NCBI RefSeq assembly: GCF_000286075.1
Contig: NZ_AJTZ01000003.1
Location: forward strand, 62,001 to 126,000
Direction of reading: 5' to 3'
DNA length: 64,000 nucleotides
Source: Streptococcus ratti FA-1 = DSM 20564
Lineage (GTDB): Bacteria; Bacillota; Bacilli; Lactobacillales; Streptococcaceae
Every line of letters begins with the position of its first letter. Positions within the stretch are counted from its first letter, which is position 1. Under the pieces are notes generated by a model. The model worked only from the letters and a program-made list of their open reading frames with translations. It searched no databases and was not told the DNA's origin. Shown here in pieces: positions 57,104-64,000 of this stretch. The translations under genes and the position numbers were made by a program.

Positions 57104-57804
57104 TTACGATAAATCACAGGTAATAATGCCATCAATGCAACACTCCAAACAATAGTAACCACATACTGTTCCGGAGTGTATTTAGCAAAACTAAAGGCAT
57201 TTTCAACAAATGATAAAGGAATATATTTAGTCAAATCAGCTGTAGATTCAAAATTATTCATAACATTCATGATAGTCACCCCTAATCTTAATGTAAGGAA
57301 TAGAGTGATGAATGAATATAATGAACTTTTTAAAACTAATGTGATAATGCTTCCTAATGAAAAGAGAAATAGCGCATAAACTAAGTAAGCAGGTACCAGA
57401 TGGTTAAAAATTTCAAATAAATCAATCTGCGGATGATTAAAATAAATTTTATAAAATGCAACTTCCGCAAAAGAAACTAGGCTAGTCAAAATAGCTAAAA
57501 GCTCAACTGCTAATAACTTTCTCAAAATAATTTCAATACTTGATCGCCCACTAATTCTAAGCTGATTGATGGTTTTATAGCGAAACTCTCTACCAAAGGC
57601 ATTGATAGCTGCATACATCAATAAGAAATTGGAAACGGTAGAAAATACACTGTAGATATTATAAACCTGAAAAGGTCCCTTTAAATTCTCAATAGAATAG
57701 ATGATTCCCCCACCAAGCAATAGGGATAGCATCAGAAAAATAAATACACTAAATTTCACAATAGTTAGTCTTACAAACAAGACCGTTGCCCATTTATTGT
57801 TCAT
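57088..57804 (-). CDS. lanE: Lantibiotic immunity ABC permease (LanE/LanG type)
   Basis: The product (238 residues from the ATG at 57804) has six hydrophobic segments and resembles ABC-2 type permeases of lantibiotic self-protection. It overlaps the ATPase gene upstream by 11 bases, so the two are coupled. TGAGG lies eight bases before the preferred ATG; a GTG 15 bases earlier is also open. Only one permease gene is present, so it would act as a homodimer with LanF to expel the lantibiotic from the membrane. Confidence 0.82.
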   Translation of the reverse strand: MNNKWATVLFVRLTIVKFSVFIFLMLSLLLGGGIIYSIENLKGPFQVYNIYSVFSTVSNFLLMYAAINAFGREFRYKTINQLRISGRSSIEIILRKLLAVELLAILTSLVSFAEVAFYKIYFNHPQIDLFEIFNHLVPAYLVYALFLFSLGSIITLVLKSSLYSFITLFLTLRLGVTIMNVMNNFESTADLTKYIPLSFVENAFSFAKYTPEQYVVTIVWSVALMALLPVIYRKWGYA

Positions 57805-58624
57805 CAAAATATACCTCACTCAAACTTATTTTTTCCTTCTCAAGAGTAATATTCTTCTCTCTTTGTAACATTTCTTCAATGGCATCAATATCACGAACAA
57901 TAATATCCCTACCATTTTGTTCATAGTCGAAACCATTATCTTCTAATAAGCAGATTAGCTCAGATTGAGATAAATCAGGATGATAAATCTTATATTTCAT
58001 ATGCTCCTTAGCATCCAAGCTGCTAATTGTGTGATCCCTCAGCAGAACTGCTTTGTTACAAATTTGCTCCAAATTTTGTAAGATGTGACTGGAAATAATA
58101 AAAGTAATACCCTTTTCAGATGACAATTTTTTTATTAAGTCCAGTAAATTTTTAATACCAGTAGGGTCCAGACCATTTGTCGGTTCATCTAATAAGATAA
58201 ACTCCTCAGAAGCAATGAGAGCAATAAAGAGTCCAACTCTCTGCTTCATCCCCAAAGATAGTTTTGAAACTTTTTTATGTAAATAACTATCCACCTGTAG
58301 AACATATTTATAATCATCAATGACGCTGTAACTCTTGCCAAATAAACGACAGTAAAATTTCAAATTACCCAACACTGTCATATCAGCATAGAGGCTGGGG
58401 TGTTCAATTAAAGTACCAACATTATGAGCTTGAATCTTAATATCTCCTTTATAGTTGGGAATGATGCCTGAAATGAGCTTCATCAAAGTTGACTTTCCAG
58501 CACCATTTTCACCAACCAAACCTAGGATATCTCCTTGCTCTAACGTAAGATTAATGTTTTTCAAGACATAATCTTTTCCATATTTAAAATTTACGTTTTG
58601 AATCTCTAAAATTTTCATATCCAC
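57794..58624 (-). CDS. lanF: Lantibiotic immunity ABC ATPase LanF
   Basis: The 276-residue ATPase has Walker [17 protein letters not shown] near residue 38, signature KLSLGMKQRVGLF and Walker B FILLDEPTNGLDPTG, typical of LanF (BcrA-like) proteins. Together with the permease encoded next it should protect the producer. It starts four bases after lanM1 and overlaps the permease gene. Confidence 0.92.
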   Translation of the reverse strand: MDMKILEIQNVNFKYGKDYVLKNINLTLEQGDILGLVGENGAGKSTLMKLISGIIPNYKGDIKIQAHNVGTLIEHPSLYADMTVLGNLKFYCRLFGKSYSVIDDYKYVLQVDSYLHKKVSKLSLGMKQRVGLFIALIASEEFILLDEPTNGLDPTGIKNLLDLIKKLSSEKGITFIISSHILQNLEQICNKAVLLRDHTISSLDAKEHMKYKIYHPDLSQSELICLLEDNGFDYEQNGRDIIVRDIDAIEEMLQREKNITLEKEKISLSEVYFDEQ

Positions 58625-58628
58625 TTCC

Positions 58629-61508
58629 TTAATCTGATGTTATTTTTAAAATATCCAAAAGTCTGAGATAGTTGTCACAAATCGTACTGTCCAAAAAAGT
58701 GGCTATCCCAACTAAGCCATGCATTACTCCTACCGTTTCAGTTCCTCTAATGTTATATTCCATTGAATTTAATAAATAAGGAAGAATTTCTTGAATGTAT
58801 ATTTCTACCTTACTGTATTCAATGTTAAGTATCGCCTCAGCATACTTACAAATCACAAGATTTCCTAAATCACCGTGACAAAAAGTTAGATTCACACCTA
58901 GAGATTTTTGCATAGCAATCTCATATAATTCATAAGCTTCTTCAATAATATAGTCATCCTGATAGCCATGTTTTATAAGCTCAAGTCTTGATAAAAGAAT
59001 ACCTGGAATTCCGTGGCACCATCCCCATGAATAGCTGTTTCTATTATTGTCCTTAAACCACATTTGATTTGTCTTATCAAATAAGCGTCTTTCTGTTTTT
59101 AGTAATGATTGAATAAGAGTATAGTCATCTATATCTAATAGCTTGTTTGCTCTGTAAATAGCTAAAATAATTCCAGATGACCCATGTGCAAAACCAGTAA
59201 AATAACGTTTTTTTTCCTGTGCAATAGGAAAATAGACTTCCCCCTTATCATAAATAATCGAATCTATTAGATGTAAGCGACATTTCTCAACTAATTTAAT
59301 CACACGATTATTCAAACAATCACTCAAATGTAATTGAAATATCTCTATTAAAGTTAATATGACACCTGCCGTTCCGTCTAAGATGTCTAATTTTTCATCC
59401 TTTTTAAAGCTATTTTCTATTAAGTCTAATAAGTAATGGATGCGTTTCAAAGATAAGACATCACTAAAGTTGTTATGCTTATATATATAAGCATAATATC
59501 TTAAATATTCAACCACTCCGTTGTAAGCACCAATACTGATGTCTGATGTCCCATATTTAATAATTTTATCTATATCAATTTCAATATCACTTATTAATTT
59601 ATTAATAGGTAAATCTTTATAGCCTGATTTTTCGAGCAGTAGCAAACACCTTAGTATTCCAACGCTACCCGAATAATAACTATCAGGATTTTCATGAATT
59701 TGGTAAAAGCTTCTATTATTATCACCTTCTAATTCAGGAGTTATCCAAAAATATTGTTTAGTTAATGGATTTATCAGTTTATTTTCAAAAACAGTCGCAA
59801 TCATTTGTTCAATCGTCTGCGCCCTTTGCTTTTGTGGATTCTCTCCCTCATGAATTGTTACTTCATTTATCTCTTTTACGTCAAATTCTGTAGAAACTAC
59901 TGTCAACATTTGAGTTATTAGTCTTAATTGTCTTTCAAGATCTTCCTCACATAGTAAATTCAATTTATACTCTAGACTTTCTAGAGGTGTTTCTATAAAG
60001 TAATTTTTTATCTTCTCTCCATTGGATAAAAGTAAATCGGTACTACCAGTATTTAATTCAAAATATGGGATGTTAAACTTTAACATCTCCTTGTACTCTT
60101 GTACTTCTTCTTCCTGGATTTCCTCACTTAGAAGTTTCATAGATACTGCAAAAGCATATTTAAAATGAAATAGGCACACTGGATTCTTTAATAGTCTTAA
60201 TATTTGCGAATAATCATGGGTTTCTCTATTTAAATAGCGAATAGGAATATTGTTAAATAGCCGATTGAAATATTCTTTATAACGCTCTTTGTCTTTGAGA
60301 ACCTCATTATAAATATTAGTAAAACCTCTCTGTATAAAATCTATGACATCTTTTAATTCATTTTTTTGGACTAGATGGTTAGATTTTTTCCAAGTTTCTG
60401 CAAAAGTATTTGGTAACTCTCCACTATATATTTTCAGCGGGCTCAAATCATAAAAATCTCCATTGCTTTTTACAATTGTAGGTAATATTATCAAATTACT
60501 TACAGAGTCTTCCAAATAGTTAATATTATCCTCTTGTAACATTTTTGGAGTCATTTGCTTCTTGAACCTCAATCTACTAGTCAAAAGTGTCTCAACATCT
60601 ATTGCTACAGGAAATTCTCCACAAGATATAATATTTTCATAATGTAAATCGCTACCATTAAGTATATATGCAATAGCTAATAACTGTCCCAACCTAATAT
60701 AATATCTCTCATTTTTATTCTTTGATTGTAATGGGATATATCGAATTTCTTCAGCCCAAGAATAGCTTCCTTGATCAATAATTTTAGGAGCTTTCATTTT
60801 TAATATTCCATCTTGATCCCCTATTTTATCTATAACTTCTTTAAATAATGTATCTAACTTACTTCTTCTCGGTTTATAAAAATAATTACCGAATTCTGAT
60901 TCTACCTTGATGACAAATTTCCCTCTATGTCTGTCTCCCATAGATAGTTTAATATCTGTTATCATTCCATCTGCTTCCAAAAACTGATTAGCAACCAAGG
61001 CTTTATCTTGAATCAAATGAGAAAGAAACTCTAGTAAATACTTTGTGGTATCTCTTATAAATAAAATTATTGAAAAATACCAGTAAGGATACTTTTTAAC
61101 AACTTCTGCTAAATTTTTATAGTCCTGATTTAAATAAGCTAAATATTCAGCTTGATTTTTATTAATATTTCTCATCTCTGCTATCCAGATACCTTCAGAT
61201 AGAGAATAAATATTTTCTAACATATTCTCTGTTATAGTTCGTTCAATGGTATCACTTTGAAAACTGTCATCATATTTCTGTAATTGATTTCTTATCTCAA
61301 ATAAATACGGCTCAAGAAATGATAAATACAAATTAGAAAAAGTATTACTGCTAAGAAGATGAAATCTATTCCATATCTCATAAACCTCAAGCTCGTTTAT
61401 GCTAGCGTTTATATCTTCTAATAGACACATACCAAATTTTTCGTACAATTTTTCAATATTTGGGTTATCGCTTAATTTAATAAAAATATTATCAGGCCTT
61501 GCTTCCAC
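58629..61508 (-). CDS. lanM: Lanthipeptide synthetase LanM1, complete
   Basis: This 959-residue class II synthetase has a full dehydratase domain (NGSDLHYENIISCGEFPVAIDVET) and a cyclase domain with all zinc ligands: Cys831 in GWCHGIPGI, Cys877 and His878 in FCHGDLGN. FAHGSSGI lies upstream. It should dehydrate Ser/Thr and close the thioether rings. The start is a GTG at 61508 with AAGGGGG seven bases upstream. It heads the leftward lantibiotic unit, and its promoter region is shared with the rightward 19-residue peptide gene. Confidence 0.94.
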   Translation of the reverse strand: MEARPDNIFIKLSDNPNIEKLYEKFGMCLLEDINASINELEVYEIWNRFHLLSSNTFSNLYLSFLEPYLFEIRNQLQKYDDSFQSDTIERTITENMLENIYSLSEGIWIAEMRNINKNQAEYLAYLNQDYKNLAEVVKKYPYWYFSIILFIRDTTKYLLEFLSHLIQDKALVANQFLEADGMITDIKLSMGDRHRGKFVIKVESEFGNYFYKPRRSKLDTLFKEVIDKIGDQDGILKMKAPKIIDQGSYSWAEEIRYIPLQSKNKNERYYIRLGQLLAIAYILNGSDLHYENIISCGEFPVAIDVETLLTSRLRFKKQMTPKMLQEDNINYLEDSVSNLIILPTIVKSNGDFYDLSPLKIYSGELPNTFAETWKKSNHLVQKNELKDVIDFIQRGFTNIYNEVLKDKERYKEYFNRLFNNIPIRYLNRETHDYSQILRLLKNPVCLFHFKYAFAVSMKLLSEEIQEEEVQEYKEMLKFNIPYFELNTGSTDLLLSNGEKIKNYFIETPLESLEYKLNLLCEEDLERQLRLITQMLTVVSTEFDVKEINEVTIHEGENPQKQRAQTIEQMIATVFENKLINPLTKQYFWITPELEGDNNRSFYQIHENPDSYYSGSVGILRCLLLLEKSGYKDLPINKLISDIEIDIDKIIKYGTSDISIGAYNGVVEYLRYYAYIYKHNNFSDVLSLKRIHYLLDLIENSFKKDEKLDILDGTAGVILTLIEIFQLHLSDCLNNRVIKLVEKCRLHLIDSIIYDKGEVYFPIAQEKKRYFTGFAHGSSGIILAIYRANKLLDIDDYTLIQSLLKTERRLFDKTNQMWFKDNNRNSYSWGWCHGIPGILLSRLELIKHGYQDDYIIEEAYELYEIAMQKSLGVNLTFCHGDLGNLVICKYAEAILNIEYSKVEIYIQEILPYLLNSMEYNIRGTETVGVMHGLVGIATFLDSTICDNYLRLLDILKITSD

Positions 61509-61666
61509 AACTTCCCCCTTACCAAGTTTTTTACCATTTTACTATCTAAAACCATATTTTTCTGATATTCCCAAATATGAAATTAGTTTTTTATTTTTTT
61601 GCACATTTGCAACTTTTTTATATTTCGACTTTCTGGATATACAATAGTATTAGGAGGATGATAAAA
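61509..61666. promoter_or_regulatory. Shared divergent promoter region of lanM1 and the short peptide gene
   Basis: Rightward, TACAAT (61640-61645) has a poor -35 region 17 bases upstream, which suggests an activator. Leftward, TAGTAAAAT lies about 40 bases before the lanM1 start. An imperfect palindrome TGATATTCCCAAATATGA (61563-61580) sits between them and could bind the Rgg regulator. This is inference from layout. Confidence 0.5.
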
Positions 61667-61726
61667 ATGAAAAAGAAACTTATCTTTATTAACCTTGTCG
61701 TTCCACTTTTACTATTTTTTCTATAG
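61667..61726 (+). CDS. Short hydrophobic peptide (candidate Rgg pheromone)
   Basis: This 19-residue gene encodes MKKKLIFINLVVPLLLFFL, with a Lys-rich start and hydrophobic end, the usual shape of SHP pheromone precursors that bind Rgg regulators. AGGAGG is placed nine bases before the ATG, and a -10 box lies just upstream. It converges on the rgg gene, with a terminator between, and diverges from the lanM1 operon. It lacks the Asp or Glu often found before the mature pheromone, so it might be a variant or a small membrane peptide. Confidence 0.6.
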   Translation: MKKKLIFINLVVPLLLFFL

Positions 61727-61730
61727 AAAA

Positions 61731-61754
61731 AATGAGCTATTCTAATAGCTCATT
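61731..61754. terminator. Bidirectional terminator between short peptide gene and rgg
   Basis: AATGAGCTATT and AATAGCTCATT pair perfectly. T-rich sequence follows rightward (TCTATTTT) and leftward (TTTTTTC), so both converging genes can end here. Confidence 0.85.
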
Positions 61755-61760
61755 TCTATT

Positions 61761-62624
61761 TTACACTTCTAATATTTGCCTTAAATTTTCTCTTAAAAAC
61801 ATTGGAAATATTGGGTCTGCCAGCTCCTTTACTCTGTCAATAAACTGCTCTAAATCTGCCATTGTCGTTGCTCCTGTTTCCATGTGGTCGAGGAGTTTCT
61901 CATAAAAATCTATATTAATCTTAGTAAATATATCTTGAAAGGTAATTAACTGTCGTAAGTGGCTGATAAAATATCTCGTGTAGTAAAATTCTCGTCGTTC
62001 TAATAAAACTAGTGATAAGTTTTGAAGTGTCTGCTGTGAGAGAAGTTTATGAGTTGGTATGGAACTATAGAGCTTGTCCCGCTCGATAAAGGCCTTACCT
62101 AAAAAGATAAGATCTTCATTGCTTAAAGCTGTCATGGTATTGCCAAATATATAGAGCTCATAAGTCGTCCACTCTTCAATAGCATATAGATAGTTAACTA
62201 ATAATTTTTTATCATCATCAGGAACTTGATAACTCTTATCCAGATTAAAGAGAGCCACTTTAACGACTAATTTATTTAACTTCTCATAAACATCAAATAC
62301 TTCATCTCCCTCAATGTCTTCCAACATGGTTTTTAAACCATCAATATCATGTTGGTTATAAAGTTGAGCAAGTTGCTGGGAACGTTTAAAATAAATTGTT
62401 TCCTGATAATGATTAACGGCATAACTAAACTCTGGGAAAGTCATATGTATAGCTTCAATAGCTAATAGCAGCTTATCTGCTGTCAGCATGGTTTGCCCAT
62501 TTTCAAATCTAGATAGCTGGGACAAGGAAAGATTTTCTCTAGCGACATCCTTTAGCTTGAGCCCACGCGCTATACGAAGGTCACGGTATAATTCACCCAA
62601 TTGCATTAATTGTTCTTGGTCCAT
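61761..62624 (-). CDS. Rgg/MutR-family transcriptional regulator
   Basis: The 287-residue protein has an N-terminal XRE helix-turn-helix (GELYRDLRIARGLKLKDVARENLSLSQLSRFENG, residues 7-40), followed by a helical repeat domain typical of Rgg/MutR regulators, which bind short peptides. MutR-type Rgg proteins often control lantibiotic genes in streptococci. It lies beside the lantibiotic locus and converges on a short hydrophobic peptide gene, so it probably activates both. A ComE-like repeat lies upstream. Confidence 0.88.
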   Translation of the reverse strand: MDQEQLMQLGELYRDLRIARGLKLKDVARENLSLSQLSRFENGQTMLTADKLLLAIEAIHMTFPEFSYAVNHYQETIYFKRSQQLAQLYNQHDIDGLKTMLEDIEGDEVFDVYEKLNKLVVKVALFNLDKSYQVPDDDKKLLVNYLYAIEEWTTYELYIFGNTMTALSNEDLIFLGKAFIERDKLYSSIPTHKLLSQQTLQNLSLVLLERREFYYTRYFISHLRQLITFQDIFTKINIDFYEKLLDHMETGATTMADLEQFIDRVKELADPIFPMFLRENLRQILEV

Positions 62625-62694
62625 TGACAGCCTCCTTTATCATATAGATAGGGTACTCAGATTATAGCAAATATCCCTGTTTTTATTTGTCTAT

Positions 62695-62725
62695 TCGTGA
62701 ATAGTCGTCATTTGTCCTGAATGGT
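62695..62725 (+). promoter_or_regulatory. ComE-like direct repeat upstream of rgg
   Basis: TCGTGAATAGT and TCCTGAATGGT resemble the two halves of a ComE box, but the gap is nine bases instead of ten. The box is oriented away from rgg. CSP control of the Smb locus has been reported, so it may be relevant. Confidence 0.45.
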
Positions 62726-62782
62726 TAAAATTTTCGATAGAAATCTCACTTTATTATTCGGAAATATGCTTTTTCTAAAAAA

Positions 62783-62812
62783 GACTGAGCAAAAACTTGT
62801 CCAGTCCTCATA
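62783..62812 (-). terminator. Terminator of leuS
   Basis: On the minus strand GACTGGACAAG ... CAGTC is followed by TTTTTTAG, about 10 bases after the leuS stop. The stem is short. Confidence 0.55.
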
Positions 62813-62815
62813 TTT

Positions 62816-64000
62816 TTATTTAACCACAATATTGACCAATTTATTCGGTACCGCAATTACTTTCACAATATCTTTTCCTGCAATTTCAGCCTGAATTTTA
62901 TCATTGGCAAGAGCAATCTTTTCAAGTTCTTCACGGCTGGAATCCTTAGGAACAACAGCTTTGGCACGGACTTTTCCTTTAATTTGCAAGACAATTTCAA
63001 CGTCATCTTCAACTAATTTGCTTGCGTCGTAAGTCGGCCAAGCTACATAAGAAATGGATTCTCCGCTTTGCGTCAGCTTTTGCCAAAGTTCTTCAGCTAA
63101 GTGCGGCGCAAATGGTGCAAGTAACTGAATAAAACCTTTGGCGTATTCGGCATAGAGTTGTTCTTCCTTATTAGCAGCATTGACAAAGATCATAAGCTGA
63201 GAGATGGCCGTATTGAAGCGCATAGCTTCAAGATGCTCTGTTACTGTTTTAACAACTTCATTATAAACCTTGTCTAGATGACCATTGTTTTCAGCAACTA
63301 TGTCTTTAGAAGTGATGAGACGATAGACGCGGTCGAGAAATTTACGCGAGCCTTCCAAACCTTCTTCGGACCAAGCAATGGAAGCATCGAGCGGTCCCAT
63401 GAACATTTCGTAAACACGAAGGGTATCGGCACCGTATTGTTCTACAACATCGTCAGGGTTAACAACGTTCTTGAGGGATTTAGACATCTTAGCTGGTGCT
63501 TGTTCCAGCTCTTCTCCCGTTTCAATATTAAAGAAAGAACCGTCACGTTTTTCAACCTTATCTGTTGCCACAAGGGCACCGCGGTGGTCACGATAGCTAG
63601 TACCCAAAATCATTCCTTGGTTAAAGAGTTTTTGGAAGGGTTCTTTGGTCGGAACAACACCTAAATCATAAAGGAACTTATGCCAGAAACGGGCATAAAG
63701 AAGGTGAAGCACAGCATGTTCAGCACCACCGACATAAATATCAACTGGCAGCCATTGTTTAAGCAATTCTTCATCAGCCAGTTTTTGGTCATTGTGCGGA
63801 TCAACATAGCGCAGGAAGTACCAGCTGGAGCCTGCCCACTGCGGCATGGTGTTGGTTTCCCGGCGGCCCTTGACCCCATCTTCACGGGTTACTTCCAGCC
63901 AGTCTGTCAAGTTAGCAAGCGGAGACTCACCTGTACCTGACGGGCGAATGTCCTTAGTCACTGGCAAAACAAGTGGTAATTGATCCTCTGGAACTGCTGT
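62816..64000 (-). CDS. leuS: Leucyl-tRNA synthetase, C-terminal part
   Basis: LeuS charges tRNA-Leu. The frame stays open to the window edge, so only about 394 C-terminal residues are present. They include the catalytic-domain end ([41 protein letters not shown]), the KMSKS loop ([16 protein letters not shown]), the anticodon-binding helical domain and the C-terminal LEU-binding extension ([21 protein letters not shown]). The sequence runs on upstream in frame to base 64000, so the start lies outside. Confidence 0.97.
   Translation of the reverse strand, partial: TAVPEDQLPLVLPVTKDIRPSGTGESPLANLTDWLEVTREDGVKGRRETNTMPQWAGSSWYFLRYVDPHNDQKLADEELLKQWLPVDIYVGGAEHAVLHLLYARFWHKFLYDLGVVPTKEPFQKLFNQGMILGTSYRDHRGALVATDKVEKRDGSFFNIETGEELEQAPAKMSKSLKNVVNPDDVVEQYGADTLRVYEMFMGPLDASIAWSEEGLEGSRKFLDRVYRLITSKDIVAENNGHLDKVYNEVVKTVTEHLEAMRFNTAISQLMIFVNAANKEEQLYAEYAKGFIQLLAPFAPHLAEELWQKLTQSGESISYVAWPTYDASKLVEDDVEIVLQIKGKVRAKAVVPKDSSREELEKIALANDKIQAEIAGKDIVKVIAVPNKLVNIVVK

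Overview
The window comes from a Streptococcus of the mutans group. The housekeeping genes, the orphan CovR regulator, the atm methionine/cystine transport operon and the manLMN / C39 transporter / serS order all resemble S. mutans. The two lantibiotic precursors at 51.9-52.2 kb are recognisable as the Smb/BHT-A family, described from S. mutans GS5 and S. ratti (rattus) BHT. A strain of or near S. ratti is therefore the best guess, but it is an inference from memory of those peptides and not a database result.

Layout. 0-2 kb: rpsF-ssb-rpsR and a nitroreductase. 2.1-2.9 kb: a gene-poor stretch with a cre-bearing promoter and two tiny paralogous ORFs. 2.9-12.9 kb: DNA repair and general genes (mutY, trxA, mutS2, cvpA, zapA, rnhC, lepB, recD2). 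13.2-20.6 kb: the mannose/glucose PTS genes manL-manM-manN, with manO (DUF956) separated from them by a 4-kb bacteriocin export module on the opposite strand (C39 ABC transporter, broken accessory gene, double-glycine peptide). 20.8-23.5 kb: acyltransferase and T-box-controlled serS. 23.8-25.1 kb: a complete ISAs1-type IS with perfect ends and a 9-bp target duplication. 25.1-29.4 kb: a class II bacteriocin island with four double-glycine-type peptides, three small membrane (immunity-like) proteins and two ComE-type direct-repeat boxes, interrupted by glpK. 29.7-37.3 kb: der-dnaI-dnaB-nrdR, covR, a YceD-family gene, htpX-lemA. 37.4-43.6 kb: rsmG, then an ECF-type vitamin/nucleoside-like transporter carrying two independent lesions (an IS3-family insertion splits EcfT, a deletion frameshifts the S component), next to a SAM hydrolase. 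43.9-50 kb: a nitrilase-family amidase and atmABCDE, with a perfect MET-box and a perfect CmbR-type box. 50.3-51.7 kb: a frameshifted ISL3-family IS. 51.8-62.6 kb: a two-peptide lantibiotic locus (two precursors, C39 LanT, two LanM synthetases, LanF/LanE immunity transporter, an Rgg-type regulator and a 19-residue hydrophobic peptide gene). 62.8 kb to the end: leuS, cut by the window edge.

How it fits together. The lantibiotic locus is probably one leftward unit from lanM1 to the precursors. Its promoter region is shared with a rightward short hydrophobic peptide gene, which converges on the rgg gene; this layout suggests peptide-pheromone control. One LanM (876 aa) keeps the dehydratase motifs but has lost all three zinc ligands of the cyclase domain. 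LanT begins without any usual start codon upstream of its catalytic glutamine. These two points, together with the candidate pheromone, are the most interesting features. Carbon control recurs: good cre sites lie at glpK and at the 2.8-kb promoter, and a cre-like palindrome lies in the manL promoter. Much of the accessory DNA is decaying (IS relics, broken accessory gene, broken ECF transporter), which fits repeated gain and loss.
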